From Azospirillum sp. (lineage in GTDB: Bacteria > Pseudomonadota > Alphaproteobacteria > Azospirillales > Azospirillaceae), in the NCBI GenBank assembly GCA_016124535.1, contig WGNK01000038.1:1-41350 (forward strand): a stretch of 41,350 bases of DNA, written 5' to 3'. Position numbers and translations under genes: made by a program. Below, piece by piece: positions 33,776 to 41,350 of the stretch (positions within the stretch are counted from its first letter, which is position 1; every line of letters starts with the position of its first letter). The notes below the pieces were generated by a model. The model was not told where the DNA came from and searched no databases. It saw only the letters and a list, made by a program, of their open reading frames with translations.

Positions 33776-34434
33776 TGATGGCCATCGTCACTCTGGTCCT
33801 GGACGTTTTGATCGTCGGGCTGCTGGCCGCAACCATCATCTATGCGGTGATGCTCAACCGCCGACTGACCCAGCTGCGCGACAGCCGCGGCGAACTCGAT
33901 GTTCTGGTGAGGGGATTTGCCGAGGCCGCGGCACGCGCCGATTCCGGGGTCAAGGGCATGCAGAAAGTCGCTTCGGAAGCCGGCGAAGAGTTGCAGAAGA
34001 CCATCGGACGGGCCAAGTCGTTGCGCGACGAGTTGCAATTCATTCTTGAAGCGGCCGATGCCGTGGCAAATCGGCTGGAAGCCTCGGCCAGCGGCGAGCG
34101 CAGGGCGCCGGCCGAGACCACCCGGGGGTCATCGCCGGTGGTGGCCGATGCGCTTCGGGCGGCCGCGGCCCTGGCCGGTGGCGGGCGACCGAAGGAGTTA
34201 GAGCCGCCGCCGCTCCGCCCGGCCGCGGCCTCTCGCACCGATGGTGGTCGCACCGATGGTGGTCGCACCGAAGGCGGTCGCTCCGAGGTCGGTCGCTCCG
34301 AAAGTGCACGCGCCGAGGCCCGTCGTCGTCCGACACCGCCGGCAGAATCACCAGGCGAGCCGGCGCGCGAGGAGCGCGACGGGCTGTCGCGGGCCGAGCG
34401 GGAACTGCTGCAGGCGCTGGAAAATCGACGGTGA
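33775..34434 (+). CDS. DUF6468 domain protein of the flagellar operon
   Basis: The 219-residue protein has one N-terminal membrane span (about 3-24) and a conserved helical part (LRDSRGELDVLVRGFAEAA, KGMQKVASEAGEEL, RAKSLRDELQFILEAAD) that defines DUF6468. A long Arg/Gly/Pro-rich, probably disordered C-terminus contains a short tandem repeat. Such genes sit regularly between fliM and motE in alphaproteobacteria; their role is unknown but a basal-body or motor link is likely. CAGGAGG lies at the end of fliM, ten bases before the ATG. Confidence 0.82.
   Translation: MMAIVTLVLDVLIVGLLAATIIYAVMLNRRLTQLRDSRGELDVLVRGFAEAAARADSGVKGMQKVASEAGEELQKTIGRAKSLRDELQFILEAADAVANRLEASASGERRAPAETTRGSSPVVADALRAAAALAGGGRPKELEPPPLRPAAASRTDGGRTDGGRTEGGRSEVGRSESARAEARRRPTPPAESPGEPAREERDGLSRAERELLQALENRR
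34236..34295 (+). repeat. 15-bp tandem repeat inside the DUF6468 gene
   Basis: About four copies of a 15-base unit (GGTGGTCGCACCGAT and variants) encode the five-residue repeat GGRTD, GGRTE, GGRSE, VGRSE. The first two copies are identical and the later ones diverge. Multiples of 15 keep the frame, so copy number could vary without breaking the gene. Confidence 0.85.
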
Positions 34435-34441
34435 GGTGACG

Positions 34442-35182
34442 ATGGCTCGACTGCCCCGAAAACGCCTGGTGCTCAGGCTGCTGCCGATCACCATCTTTGT
34501 CGCGGTGCTGATGCTCGGGGTCCGGGTCGGCGACCTCTGGCACGCTATCGCCGAGGGCGGCCGGCTGCCTGGGGTCTCGCCACTGCAGGCGGCGGGGCAA
34601 GGTGCAAGCAAGCCCCAGGGCGGCGGCCATGGCGGCGGAGGCGGCGGCGGCGACGCCAAGAAGAAGCCCGAGAACGATGCCCCGACGCCGCCCGGCGGAC
34701 CGTTGACGCTGCAGAGCCCGACCGGCGTGCCGGATCCGGGCGCCGAGCCGACGCCGGAGGAAAAGGTCGAAACCCTCGACATGGAGGTGTTGAAGCGTCT
34801 GGCCGAGCGGCGGGCCGAATTGGACCGGCGCGGTCGCGAACTTGACCAGCGCGAGGCGCTGATGGCGGCGGCGGAAACCCGGCTCAACCAAAAACTGGCG
34901 GAGCTGCAGGATGTGCGCGGCGAAATCCAGAAATTGCTGCACCAGGTCGATGATCGACAGAAGGCGCAGCTGGAAAGTCTGGTCAAAATCTATGAGACGA
35001 TGAAGCCGAAAGAGGCCGCTCGCATTTTCGAGGCCTTGGACCAGCCGGTCCTGCTCGACGTGATCGAACGGATGAAGGAAGCGAAGGCCGCTCCGGTTCT
35101 GGCCGCGATGGATCCAATGAAGGCGCGGGAAATAACCGCAGCGCTGGCGGAACGGCGCCGACTGCCGGTTTTGCCGCAGTGA
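34442..35182 (+). CDS. motE: MotE-family periplasmic flagellar motor protein
   Basis: The 246-residue protein has an N-terminal membrane anchor or signal (about 9-28), a glycine-rich linker and a strong coiled coil (about 110-185). It ends in an MgtE-N-like/FliG-like helical domain with IYETMKPKEAARIFEALD and AAPVLAAMDPMKAREIT. This is the build of MotE, a periplasmic stator-associated protein first known in Sinorhizobium as the chaperone of MotC. GAGGTGA precedes the ATG, seven bases after the DUF6468 gene. MotC itself is not present, but a large periplasmic protein is encoded at the end of this run. Confidence 0.8.
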   Translation: MARLPRKRLVLRLLPITIFVAVLMLGVRVGDLWHAIAEGGRLPGVSPLQAAGQGASKPQGGGHGGGGGGGDAKKKPENDAPTPPGGPLTLQSPTGVPDPGAEPTPEEKVETLDMEVLKRLAERRAELDRRGRELDQREALMAAAETRLNQKLAELQDVRGEIQKLLHQVDDRQKAQLESLVKIYETMKPKEAARIFEALDQPVLLDVIERMKEAKAAPVLAAMDPMKAREITAALAERRRLPVLPQ

Positions 35183-35208
35183 CCCGGAGCGGGCAGGGGG
35201 AATTTACT

Positions 35209-35237
35209 TAAAGTTAACCAGTTGGTGTCACCGATAA
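35209..35237 (+). promoter_or_regulatory. Sigma-28-like promoter elements upstream of cheZ
   Basis: TAAAGTTA (35209-35216) and ACCGATAA (35230-35237) each differ by one base from the flagellar sigma-28 (FliA) consensus boxes. They are separated by 13 rather than the usual 11 bases. They lie about 120 bases before cheZ, in the only sizeable gap of the right-hand run. The spacing error makes this a weak candidate. Confidence 0.35.
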
Positions 35238-35359
35238 TGGACCGCCGATCCATGATCCGGCACCTGAATTCTTGGCGGGAGAACCCCCCGTCGTCGCTCT
35301 GAGAGCCAGGCCGGCAGCGGTGCGGGCCGTTCGCGGACCCGAGCCCGTCCAGGCCGGCC

Positions 35360-36061
35360 ATGCAGGTTTGGAGTCCCATGGCGCCCTTTGCCCCCACCGG
35401 TCCCGACAAGCAGCTGTGGCAGCGGCTTGATCGCGCCCATACCGAGGCCACCACGCCGCTCGCGCGTGACGAGGTCGCGGCGATCGTCCACGAGATCATC
35501 GCCAATATGGCCGGCGATGTCTCGGCGACCGACCTCAAGCTTTATAACGAACTCGAGGCGCTGGCCCGCTACATTCAACACGCCAAGGCCGAGATCGCGG
35601 CGATCAATCCCGACGATATCCGCAGCAACCACATCCCAACCGCCACCGATGAACTCGACGCCGTGGTCGGCGCCACCGAAAAGGCGACCAACACCATCAT
35701 GGACGGCTGCGATGTGATCGGCGGTCTGGCCGCGCAAGTGCCGCCGGAAATCGGGCAGAAGCTGACCGAGGTGGTCACCGGCATCTACGAGGCCTGCAAC
35801 TTCCAGGACGTGACCGGGCAGCGGATCACCAAGGTGGTGCGGGCGCTGAAACACATCGAGAGCAAGATCGACGCCCTGGTGGTGGCCTTCGGCGAGCAGG
35901 TCGGCGCCAGCGCGCCGACCCCCTCCACCCAGCCTTTGGCGGCGGCGCCGGGTGCGGCGGCCGGCGGGGATCCCGATGGCTATCTGCTGCATGGCCCGTC
36001 GTTGCCCGGCCAGGCGATCGATCAGGACGAGATCGACCGCCTGCTCGCCAGCTTCGACTAG
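35360..36061 (+). CDS. cheZ: Protein phosphatase CheZ
   Basis: The 233-residue protein dephosphorylates phospho-CheY. The four-helix bundle carries the catalytic motif NFQDVTGQRI, with Asp150 and Gln154 corresponding to the E. coli acid and glutamine. A Pro/Ala-rich linker leads to the C-terminal peptide AIDQDEIDRLLASFD, which would bind CheY and closely resembles the FliM N-terminal motif. Two starts are possible: ATG at 35360 or ATG at 35378, the latter with GGAG five bases upstream. The gap of 177 bases before it may contain its own promoter. Confidence 0.9.
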   Translation: MQVWSPMAPFAPTGPDKQLWQRLDRAHTEATTPLARDEVAAIVHEIIANMAGDVSATDLKLYNELEALARYIQHAKAEIAAINPDDIRSNHIPTATDELDAVVGATEKATNTIMDGCDVIGGLAAQVPPEIGQKLTEVVTGIYEACNFQDVTGQRITKVVRALKHIESKIDALVVAFGEQVGASAPTPSTQPLAAAPGAAAGGDPDGYLLHGPSLPGQAIDQDEIDRLLASFD

Positions 36062-36085
36062 CGGCACGAAGGCGGGGGCGGCGCG

Positions 36086-36754
36086 ATGATCGGGCGCGGC
36101 CGACGACAGGCTCACCCGGCGCAGAGCCCGGTCCTGATCTATCTGTCCTTGTTCCTGCTGCTGCTGGTTTTCTTCATCGTGCTGAACGCCAATTCGACCG
36201 TCCGCGGCAGCCGGGTGAGCGCGGCGCTGGCCAGCGTCGGGCGCAGCTTCGCGCCGGTTCGCCCCGCCCCCGATCAGGCCGCGGCCGAACTGGCGCGTAG
36301 CGCGCGGGCGGCTCTGGTCGCCGGCCTGCTGCAGTTCGGCGATCTGGCGCGCGCGGCGCTGGCGGTGGTCAAGGTCGACGCGATGGTCGAGCGCGGCCAG
36401 ATGGTGGTGGCGCTGCCGGCCGAGGAGTTGTTCGAGCCGGCGGGGGTCGGCGTCCGGCCCGACCGCGTCGGGCTGATCGACCGCATTGCCGATGCGTTGC
36501 GCGATCGCGGACATCGCTACGAAGTCGAATTCCTTACCGCATTCGGCGCCGACCCGGTCGAGCCCGGCGACCGGCCGAGCGCGATCACCCGCGCCGCCAG
36601 TGTCGCGCGCGCCCTGATCGCCCATGGCGCGCCGCCGGACACCGTGGCCATCGGTCTTGAACGCGGACCGCCCGGAACCGTGCGATTCCTGTTCTCGGCC
36701 CGCCAGCCGCCCCCGGCCGGCGGCGGTGCGGAGGTGGGCGATGGACACCGATAA
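36086..36754 (+). CDS. MotB/OmpA-like membrane protein lacking the channel aspartate
   Basis: The 222-residue protein has one N-terminal membrane span (about 15-34: VLIYLSLFLLLLVFFIVLNA) and a MotB-like continuation (STVRGSRVSAALASVGRSF). A degenerate OmpA-like domain follows (VVALPAEELFEP, RVGLIDRIADALRDRG, AITRAASVARALIAHG). Aligned with the next gene, the proton-binding aspartate position is Ser21, so it cannot conduct protons by itself. Its end overlaps the next gene by 14 bases. It could be a structural partner of the MotB-like protein; this is inference. Confidence 0.68.
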   Translation: MIGRGRRQAHPAQSPVLIYLSLFLLLLVFFIVLNANSTVRGSRVSAALASVGRSFAPVRPAPDQAAAELARSARAALVAGLLQFGDLARAALAVVKVDAMVERGQMVVALPAEELFEPAGVGVRPDRVGLIDRIADALRDRGHRYEVEFLTAFGADPVEPGDRPSAITRAASVARALIAHGAPPDTVAIGLERGPPGTVRFLFSARQPPPAGGGAEVGDGHR

Positions 36755-37466
36755 CGGCGTGCCCTTGCGCCGCCCGCGCGCCCTCGCCGGCGCGGCCGGT
36801 GGCCCTCTGCGGACGATCTGGCTGATCAGTTTTACCGATCTGGTCTGCCTGATGCTGACCTTCTTCGTGCTCAAATTCTCGATGGCCGAGCCGATCCACC
36901 AGCGCTGGCAGGCGATGACCGCCTCGCTGGCGGCGGCACATCTGGCCGGCGCGCCCGGCGCCGATTTCAACATCGCCGCCCTGGCGCCGGAAACCGCGAC
37001 CAATCTCGATTATCTGACCACCTTGCTGGCCGGTCAGTTCGCCGCCGACGCCGACCTTGCCGGTATCGTGCCGGTGCGCGCCGACGACCGTGTGATCATC
37101 GGCCTGCCCGACCGGCTGCTGTTCGATCCCGCCCAGGCGGTGTTCAGCGACCGCGGGCGCCGCGCCTTATTCATCCTGGGCGGGGTGCTCGGCCGCATCG
37201 GCAACCGCATCGAAATCACCGGACACGCCGAACGCGAGCCGCCGGTGCCGGGCTCGGGGCGAACCGGGTGGGAGTTGGCGCTGACCCGGACCGTGGCCGT
37301 CGCCCTGGCCTTGCGCGAGAGCGGCTATCGGCAAGGACTGGTCGCCCGCGCGGTGGCCGCCTTCGATATCGCCGAGCGCGCCGCCGGCCCTGGCGCTGAC
37401 CAGGGGAATGGCCGGGCCCGTCTGATCGAAATCGTGGTGCGCGACCGCAAGGAGCCGGCGCCGTGA
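36741..37466 (+). CDS. motB: MotB-like stator subunit with OmpA domain
   Basis: The 241-residue protein contains a MotB-type membrane span with the essential acidic residue, Asp33 in ISFTDLVCLMLTFFVLKFSM. A periplasmic OmpA-like peptidoglycan-binding domain follows (LLFDPAQAVFSDRGRRAL, IEITGHAERE, GWELALTRTVAVALALRESG). The usual GHTD and NWELS motifs read GHAE and GWELA, so it is divergent. It would anchor the stator and carry the proton path together with MotA, which is not encoded in the window. It overlaps both neighbours. Confidence 0.75.
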   Translation: MDTDNGVPLRRPRALAGAAGGPLRTIWLISFTDLVCLMLTFFVLKFSMAEPIHQRWQAMTASLAAAHLAGAPGADFNIAALAPETATNLDYLTTLLAGQFAADADLAGIVPVRADDRVIIGLPDRLLFDPAQAVFSDRGRRALFILGGVLGRIGNRIEITGHAEREPPVPGSGRTGWELALTRTVAVALALRESGYRQGLVARAVAAFDIAERAAGPGADQGNGRARLIEIVVRDRKEPAP

Positions 37467-40400
37467 GGGCGCGCCGTTTCCTGGCCGCCGGTGTTGCGGC
37501 CGCCGGCATGGTTCTGGCGGCATATTCCGCGTTTGCCGCCGCGGTGCCGGTCCGGGTGCTGGATGGCGGCCGGTTCGGGCGCATCCTGTTCGACTGGCCG
37601 ACCCACGCCGGCTTCGAGGCCGAGGTCTCGGGCACCGAGTTGATCATTCAGTTCGACACCCCGATAGAAACCGCGCTCGACCCGGTTGTCGCCGGCTTGT
37701 CCGGCTATCTGAGCGGGGCGAGGCTCGGTGCCGACAAGCGCAGCGTCGTTTTCACCCTGAAGCGGCCGATGACCCAGACCAGCTTTCGAGCCGGGAACGT
37801 CATCGCGATCACCCTGGCGCCGACCGACGGTGCCGCCGCGGCTGGGCCGGCCCCGTCACCCCAAGCCGCAGCCCCCCAAGCCGCGGCGCCGTCACCGCCG
37901 CCGCCTGCGCAGTCTGCGGCGACTGCGCGGCCCGCGGCGACCGCGCCGGCGGCGCGAGACGCTGCTCAGTCCCCAGCCCCGGCCCCGGCAGCGGCGCCCA
38001 GAGCGGAAGCCGTGCGCGTGCGCGGCGGCGAACACTCAAATTACAGCCGGGTGGTTTTCGACTGGCCGAAGCGGGTCGGCTACGAAATCGAGCGCGCGGG
38101 CGACACCGTCACCGTGCATTTTGATCGCCCGGCCGAAGCCAATCTCGGTCGGGTCAGACCGGGCAGCCTGCACAACCTCAAGGCGGTGACGGCCAGTGCC
38201 GCCGCCAGGGGGCTCGATGTCACCCTGTCGGTGGCGGCAAATGCCGGAGTCAAGGATTTCCGGAGCGGCAATTCGGTGGTGCTCGACATTACCGACCCGC
38301 AAGTCGGGGCGCAGCAGTCGACCCCGCCACCACAGGCGCCGGCCCCCCAGCCGTCCACTCAGCCGGCTGCGGCGCCGGCATCAGGCCCGTCGCCCGCTGC
38401 CCCGCAAAGACCGGCTGGCGCTGGCCCGGCGCCGGCGGCGGCAGCCTCCGCGCCCGCTGCGACCGCGCCGACCACGACCCTGCCGGTGCCGCCGCCGCCG
38501 CCGGCGATGGCACCCCAGACCCTGCTGCCTCCGGTCGCCGCCGCGCCCGCGACTGTCCCGGCAGAGCCGATGGTGCCGCCGACCGGCGTGGCTGCGGCCG
38601 TCGCGCCCGATGCGGGCTCGGCCTCGCCGGGGCTCGAATTCGATGCCGGCGGCCCGGCGGCAGCGGCGGTATTCAGTCGGGGCGGCTATCTGTTCGCGGT
38701 ATTCGACCGTCCTCTGCCGATTGCCGCCGGGACGATGACCGGCCGGCCGAGTCCGCTGATCGGCCGGATCGAACCGGTACCGGCCCAGGATGGCTCGGCG
38801 TTTCGGGTTTCGGTGTCGCCGCTGCTGCAGCCGGCGGTAGAGCGTCGTGGCACGGTCTGGCGGATTTCCTTCGAGCCGAGGAGCCATCCGCGCCCGGTCG
38901 AACTCTCGGTTGAGGCTCAACCCGACTTTCCGATCGCGCCACGTCTTTTGGTACATGCCCAGGATGCCAGCACCGTGGTTCAGTTCATCGATCCGGCGAT
39001 CGGGGATCCGCTGCTGGTGGTGCCGCTGCCGGCGACCCCACAGGCCGTGACCATGCCCTGGCGCTATCCGCAACTGCGCTTTGTGCCGGCGCTCCAAGGC
39101 GTGGCGGTCGCGGTCCGCGCCGACGGTGTCGTGGCCCAGCCGGTGCGGGAGGGCGTCGAGGTGCGCGTGCCCGGCGGCGTGCTGATGTCGCCGGCCGCCG
39201 AAACCGCGGCCCGTCCCGAAGCCGTTGCCGTGGCGCCGCCGCGCGCCGGGACGACGGCGCCGGCGCCGGCGGCGAACCGCCGGCTGTTTGATCCGACCAC
39301 CTGGCAGCACGGTTCGCTTGCCGATTTCACCGAGCAGCGCCAGGCGCTGCAGACCGCGGTGATCGATGCCGTGCCGACCGACCGGAGCAAGGCGCGCCTC
39401 GACTTGGCGCGGTTCTATTTCGCCCACGGCTTTGCTCCGGAAGCCCACGCCCTGCTCGAAATGATCGGGAAAGAGGAAAACGATCTTCAAGGCTGGCCTG
39501 AATTCAGGGCCCTGCGCGGCGCCTCCGCGGTGGCGGCCGACCATCCCGAGGACGGTCTCAAGGACCTGAGCGGCGCCGGACTCGATACCAATCCCGAAGC
39601 CGCGCTGTGGCGCGGCCTGGCGGAAGCGGCGCAGCGGGCCTGGCCGGCGGCTGCGGCCGATTTCAAGAAAGGCGAGAGCGTGCTCGCCCAGTATCCTGAA
39701 CCGCTGCTGCGGCGGATGACCCTGGCGGCGGCGGAGGCCTATCTTGGGACCGGCCAGCCGTTGGAAGCGGCGCGTCTGATCGACGCCTGGGCCGGGCCGC
39801 CGGTGGCGATGGCGCCGCAGGACGGCGAGGGCGGCGGCGGCCATCCTGCCGCCGAAGCGCACGGCGCCGCGCCGGCTGCTCCCGAAGCCCACGCCGCGGA
39901 ACCACACGTCGCCGCTGGCGCCCATGCCGCCGGCGACCCCCACGGTGGGGAGGCGGCCGCGCCGCCCGGCGAAGCGGCTGGCCAGGCGCACGGAGACCAG
40001 CCGGCGGTGCTGTTCCTGCGCGGCGAAATCAACCATCAGACCGGGCATCCGGAAGAAGCGATTGCGCTGTGGCAGAAGGCGTTCGAGGGCAAGGATCGCT
40101 ATTACCGCGCCCGCGCCGGGCTGGCGCTGACCAATCTGCTGCTGGCCGAGGGCAAGATCACCCCGGAAAGTGCCGTCGAGCGCCTGTCCGGCCTGCGCTT
40201 CGCCTGGCGCGGCGACGATCTCGAACTCGACATCATTCAGCGCGACGGCGAGGTCCAGTGGCTTGCCGGCCAGTACGCCGCGGGCTTGACCACGCTGCGC
40301 GAGGCCGCCAGCTACTTCCCCGAAGGGCCGCGCCCGGCGGCGATCACCAAGAAGATGACCGACCAGTTCGCCGCCCTGTTCAAGGACGGCGCCCGCACCC

Positions 40401-41176
40401 TGCCGCCGATCAAGGCGCTGGAACTCTACGATCAGTTCCGCGAGCTGACGCCGGTCGGCGCCGAGGGGGATGCGATCATCCGCCAACTCGCCGAACGGCT
40501 GGTCGAGATCGACCTGCTGGGGCGGGCCGCCGAACTGCTGCAGCACCAGGTCGAATACCGGCTGTCCGGTGCCGACAAGGCCGAGGTCGGAACCCGCCTG
40601 GCGTCGATCCGTCTGCTTGACGACAAGCCGGAGCTGGCGCTCGCCGCATTGGAAGCCAGCAACGTCCCCGGCATCGCCGGCGATCTTGCCGACGAGCGCA
40701 AGCTGCTGCGGGTGCGGGCGCTGGCAAAACTCAAGCGCGGCGACGAGGCTATGGCCCTGTTGGCCAACGACGACAGCCGGCCGGCCAACCTGTTGCGCGT
40801 CGATATCGCGTGGCGCGATCAGAAATGGCAGACTGCCGCGGCGGCACTCGACCGCGCGATCGGGCCGCTGCCGGCCGACGGCAAGCTGGATGCCGAGACC
40901 GCGCAGCTGATCCTCAACCGGGCGGTGGCCTTGGCGCTCGCTGGCGACGGCAAAGGGCTCGACACGGTCCGTGCCGAATTTGGCGCCGCCATGGCGCGCT
41001 CGGCGGTCGCCGATGCCTTCCGCGTCGTCACCCGTCCGGAGGAGGCGGCCTCGGCGATGGATCTGCGCAGCATCAAGACCAGGGTCGCCGAGGTCGATGT
41101 CTTCCAGAACTTCCTGAAGAATTACCGGAGCCGGCGCGAGGCCGCCCGCCCGACCCCGACACCGCTGGTCAATTGA
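37463..41176 (+). CDS. Large periplasmic AMIN-like/TPR protein, possible MotK-type motor protein
   Basis: The 1237-residue protein has a signal peptide (about 1-26, ending AFA). Two related AMIN-like domains follow (about 29-113 and 175-275, each with V-R-x-G-x-x-x-R-x-x-FDWP) and then a looser third (about 390-475). Ala/Pro-rich linkers separate them. From about 640 on there are TPR-type helical repeats, interrupted by a histidine-rich insert (about 793-847). It begins at a GTG overlapping the MotB-like stop. Its place behind motE and MotB-like genes fits a periplasmic stator accessory such as MotK of Cereibacter; that identity is inferred from architecture and context. Confidence 0.7.
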   Translation: MRARRFLAAGVAAAGMVLAAYSAFAAAVPVRVLDGGRFGRILFDWPTHAGFEAEVSGTELIIQFDTPIETALDPVVAGLSGYLSGARLGADKRSVVFTLKRPMTQTSFRAGNVIAITLAPTDGAAAAGPAPSPQAAAPQAAAPSPPPPAQSAATARPAATAPAARDAAQSPAPAPAAAPRAEAVRVRGGEHSNYSRVVFDWPKRVGYEIERAGDTVTVHFDRPAEANLGRVRPGSLHNLKAVTASAAARGLDVTLSVAANAGVKDFRSGNSVVLDITDPQVGAQQSTPPPQAPAPQPSTQPAAAPASGPSPAAPQRPAGAGPAPAAAASAPAATAPTTTLPVPPPPPAMAPQTLLPPVAAAPATVPAEPMVPPTGVAAAVAPDAGSASPGLEFDAGGPAAAAVFSRGGYLFAVFDRPLPIAAGTMTGRPSPLIGRIEPVPAQDGSAFRVSVSPLLQPAVERRGTVWRISFEPRSHPRPVELSVEAQPDFPIAPRLLVHAQDASTVVQFIDPAIGDPLLVVPLPATPQAVTMPWRYPQLRFVPALQGVAVAVRADGVVAQPVREGVEVRVPGGVLMSPAAETAARPEAVAVAPPRAGTTAPAPAANRRLFDPTTWQHGSLADFTEQRQALQTAVIDAVPTDRSKARLDLARFYFAHGFAPEAHALLEMIGKEENDLQGWPEFRALRGASAVAADHPEDGLKDLSGAGLDTNPEAALWRGLAEAAQRAWPAAAADFKKGESVLAQYPEPLLRRMTLAAAEAYLGTGQPLEAARLIDAWAGPPVAMAPQDGEGGGGHPAAEAHGAAPAAPEAHAAEPHVAAGAHAAGDPHGGEAAAPPGEAAGQAHGDQPAVLFLRGEINHQTGHPEEAIALWQKAFEGKDRYYRARAGLALTNLLLAEGKITPESAVERLSGLRFAWRGDDLELDIIQRDGEVQWLAGQYAAGLTTLREAASYFPEGPRPAAITKKMTDQFAALFKDGARTLPPIKALELYDQFRELTPVGAEGDAIIRQLAERLVEIDLLGRAAELLQHQVEYRLSGADKAEVGTRLASIRLLDDKPELALAALEASNVPGIAGDLADERKLLRVRALAKLKRGDEAMALLANDDSRPANLLRVDIAWRDQKWQTAAAALDRAIGPLPADGKLDAETAQLILNRAVALALAGDGKGLDTVRAEFGAAMARSAVADAFRVVTRPEEAASAMDLRSIKTRVAEVDVFQNFLKNYRSRREAARPTPTPLVN

Positions 41177-41350
41177 CCGGCTCCCGCCGCGATCGGCCGG
41201 CGATGGTTCTCGCCTCCTCGACGCGGCGAATGGAAACGAGCCTCCCGGGAGCGGGGATCTGGCTGCAACCTTGAAGCGATTTTGGTGATCGGCTCGCGGT
41301 TCGGCGGCCGGGTCAAGGGCGCGCCCGGTCGGTGCCTTGGCGCCGAGTGG
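41177..41350. other. Non-coding right edge
   Basis: After the stop of the large TPR gene I see no start of a further gene and no terminator with a U tract. A short palindrome CTCCCGGGAG occurs near 41244. The next gene lies outside the window. Confidence 0.4.

Noticed and set aside
38381..40546. 721-residue reverse open frame inside the large TPR gene
   Set aside because: Arg/Gly/His-rich mirror of the TPR protein, with no ribosome binding site or domain.

Overview
The window comes from a GC-rich, Gram-negative alphaproteobacterium, most likely in or near the Rhodospirillales. The evidence is the set of lineage-typical genes: FliX, DUF6468, MotE, CheZ next to MotB-like proteins, a DksA with a single zinc-site cysteine, and ATP-type PEP carboxykinase. 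The outer-membrane genes (MlaA family, FlgH) fit the same placement. Most of the window is ordinary, densely packed chromosome. The first kilobase is AT-richer and holds an insertion-sequence relic.

Left part (1-12.3 kb): a gene end at the left edge, a near-empty stretch, and an IS256-family transposase relic with an internal deletion. These are followed by an SMP-30/gluconolactonase-family gene, SpoVR, and a XerC-like recombinase overlapping the spoVR stop codon whose C-terminus looks degenerate. Next come an MlaA-like protein and a convergent HMP (thiamine pyrimidine) transporter operon, thiZ-thiX-thiY, behind a clear TPP riboswitch. After these lie two coupled membrane-anchored coiled-coil proteins of unknown function, a DUF192 protein, an O-methyltransferase and a HugZ-like protein.

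Middle (12.4-20 kb): pckA ends in a strong intrinsic terminator. A leftward run of overlapping genes follows: a PtmB/NeuA-like cytidylyltransferase, a PtmA-like dehydrogenase, accA, a MAPEG protein, an OsmC protein and a MoxR ATPase. Further right are dksA and a zinc-ribbon/MORN-like protein. The PtmA/PtmB-like pair suggests nonulosonate (flagellin) glycosylation near the flagellar genes.

Right part (20.2-41.2 kb): a flagellar region. fliX is divergent from flgI-flgJ-flgN, and fliK-flgD follow. A non-flagellar interlude holds a creatininase-family protein, a D-2-hydroxyacid dehydrogenase, an SH3 protein and a decayed HepT toxin gene. flgF-flgG-flgA-flgH run leftward to a perfect terminator. 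Divergently, fliL-fliM-DUF6468-motE leads to cheZ, two MotB-like genes and a 1237-residue periplasmic AMIN-like/TPR protein. This last group resembles the MotE/MotK accessory system of alphaproteobacterial stators.

The most informative signal is regulatory. Four sigma-54 promoters (flgI, fliK, flgF, fliL) are each accompanied, about 65-95 bp upstream, by a GGCA-N5-TGCC palindrome. The palindrome occurs twice at 24-bp centre spacing before flgI and before fliK, and once (plus one near-match) between flgF and fliL. I infer these are binding sites for a FlbD-type enhancer-binding protein. FliX, known from Caulobacter as a regulator of FlbD, is encoded next to one of them.
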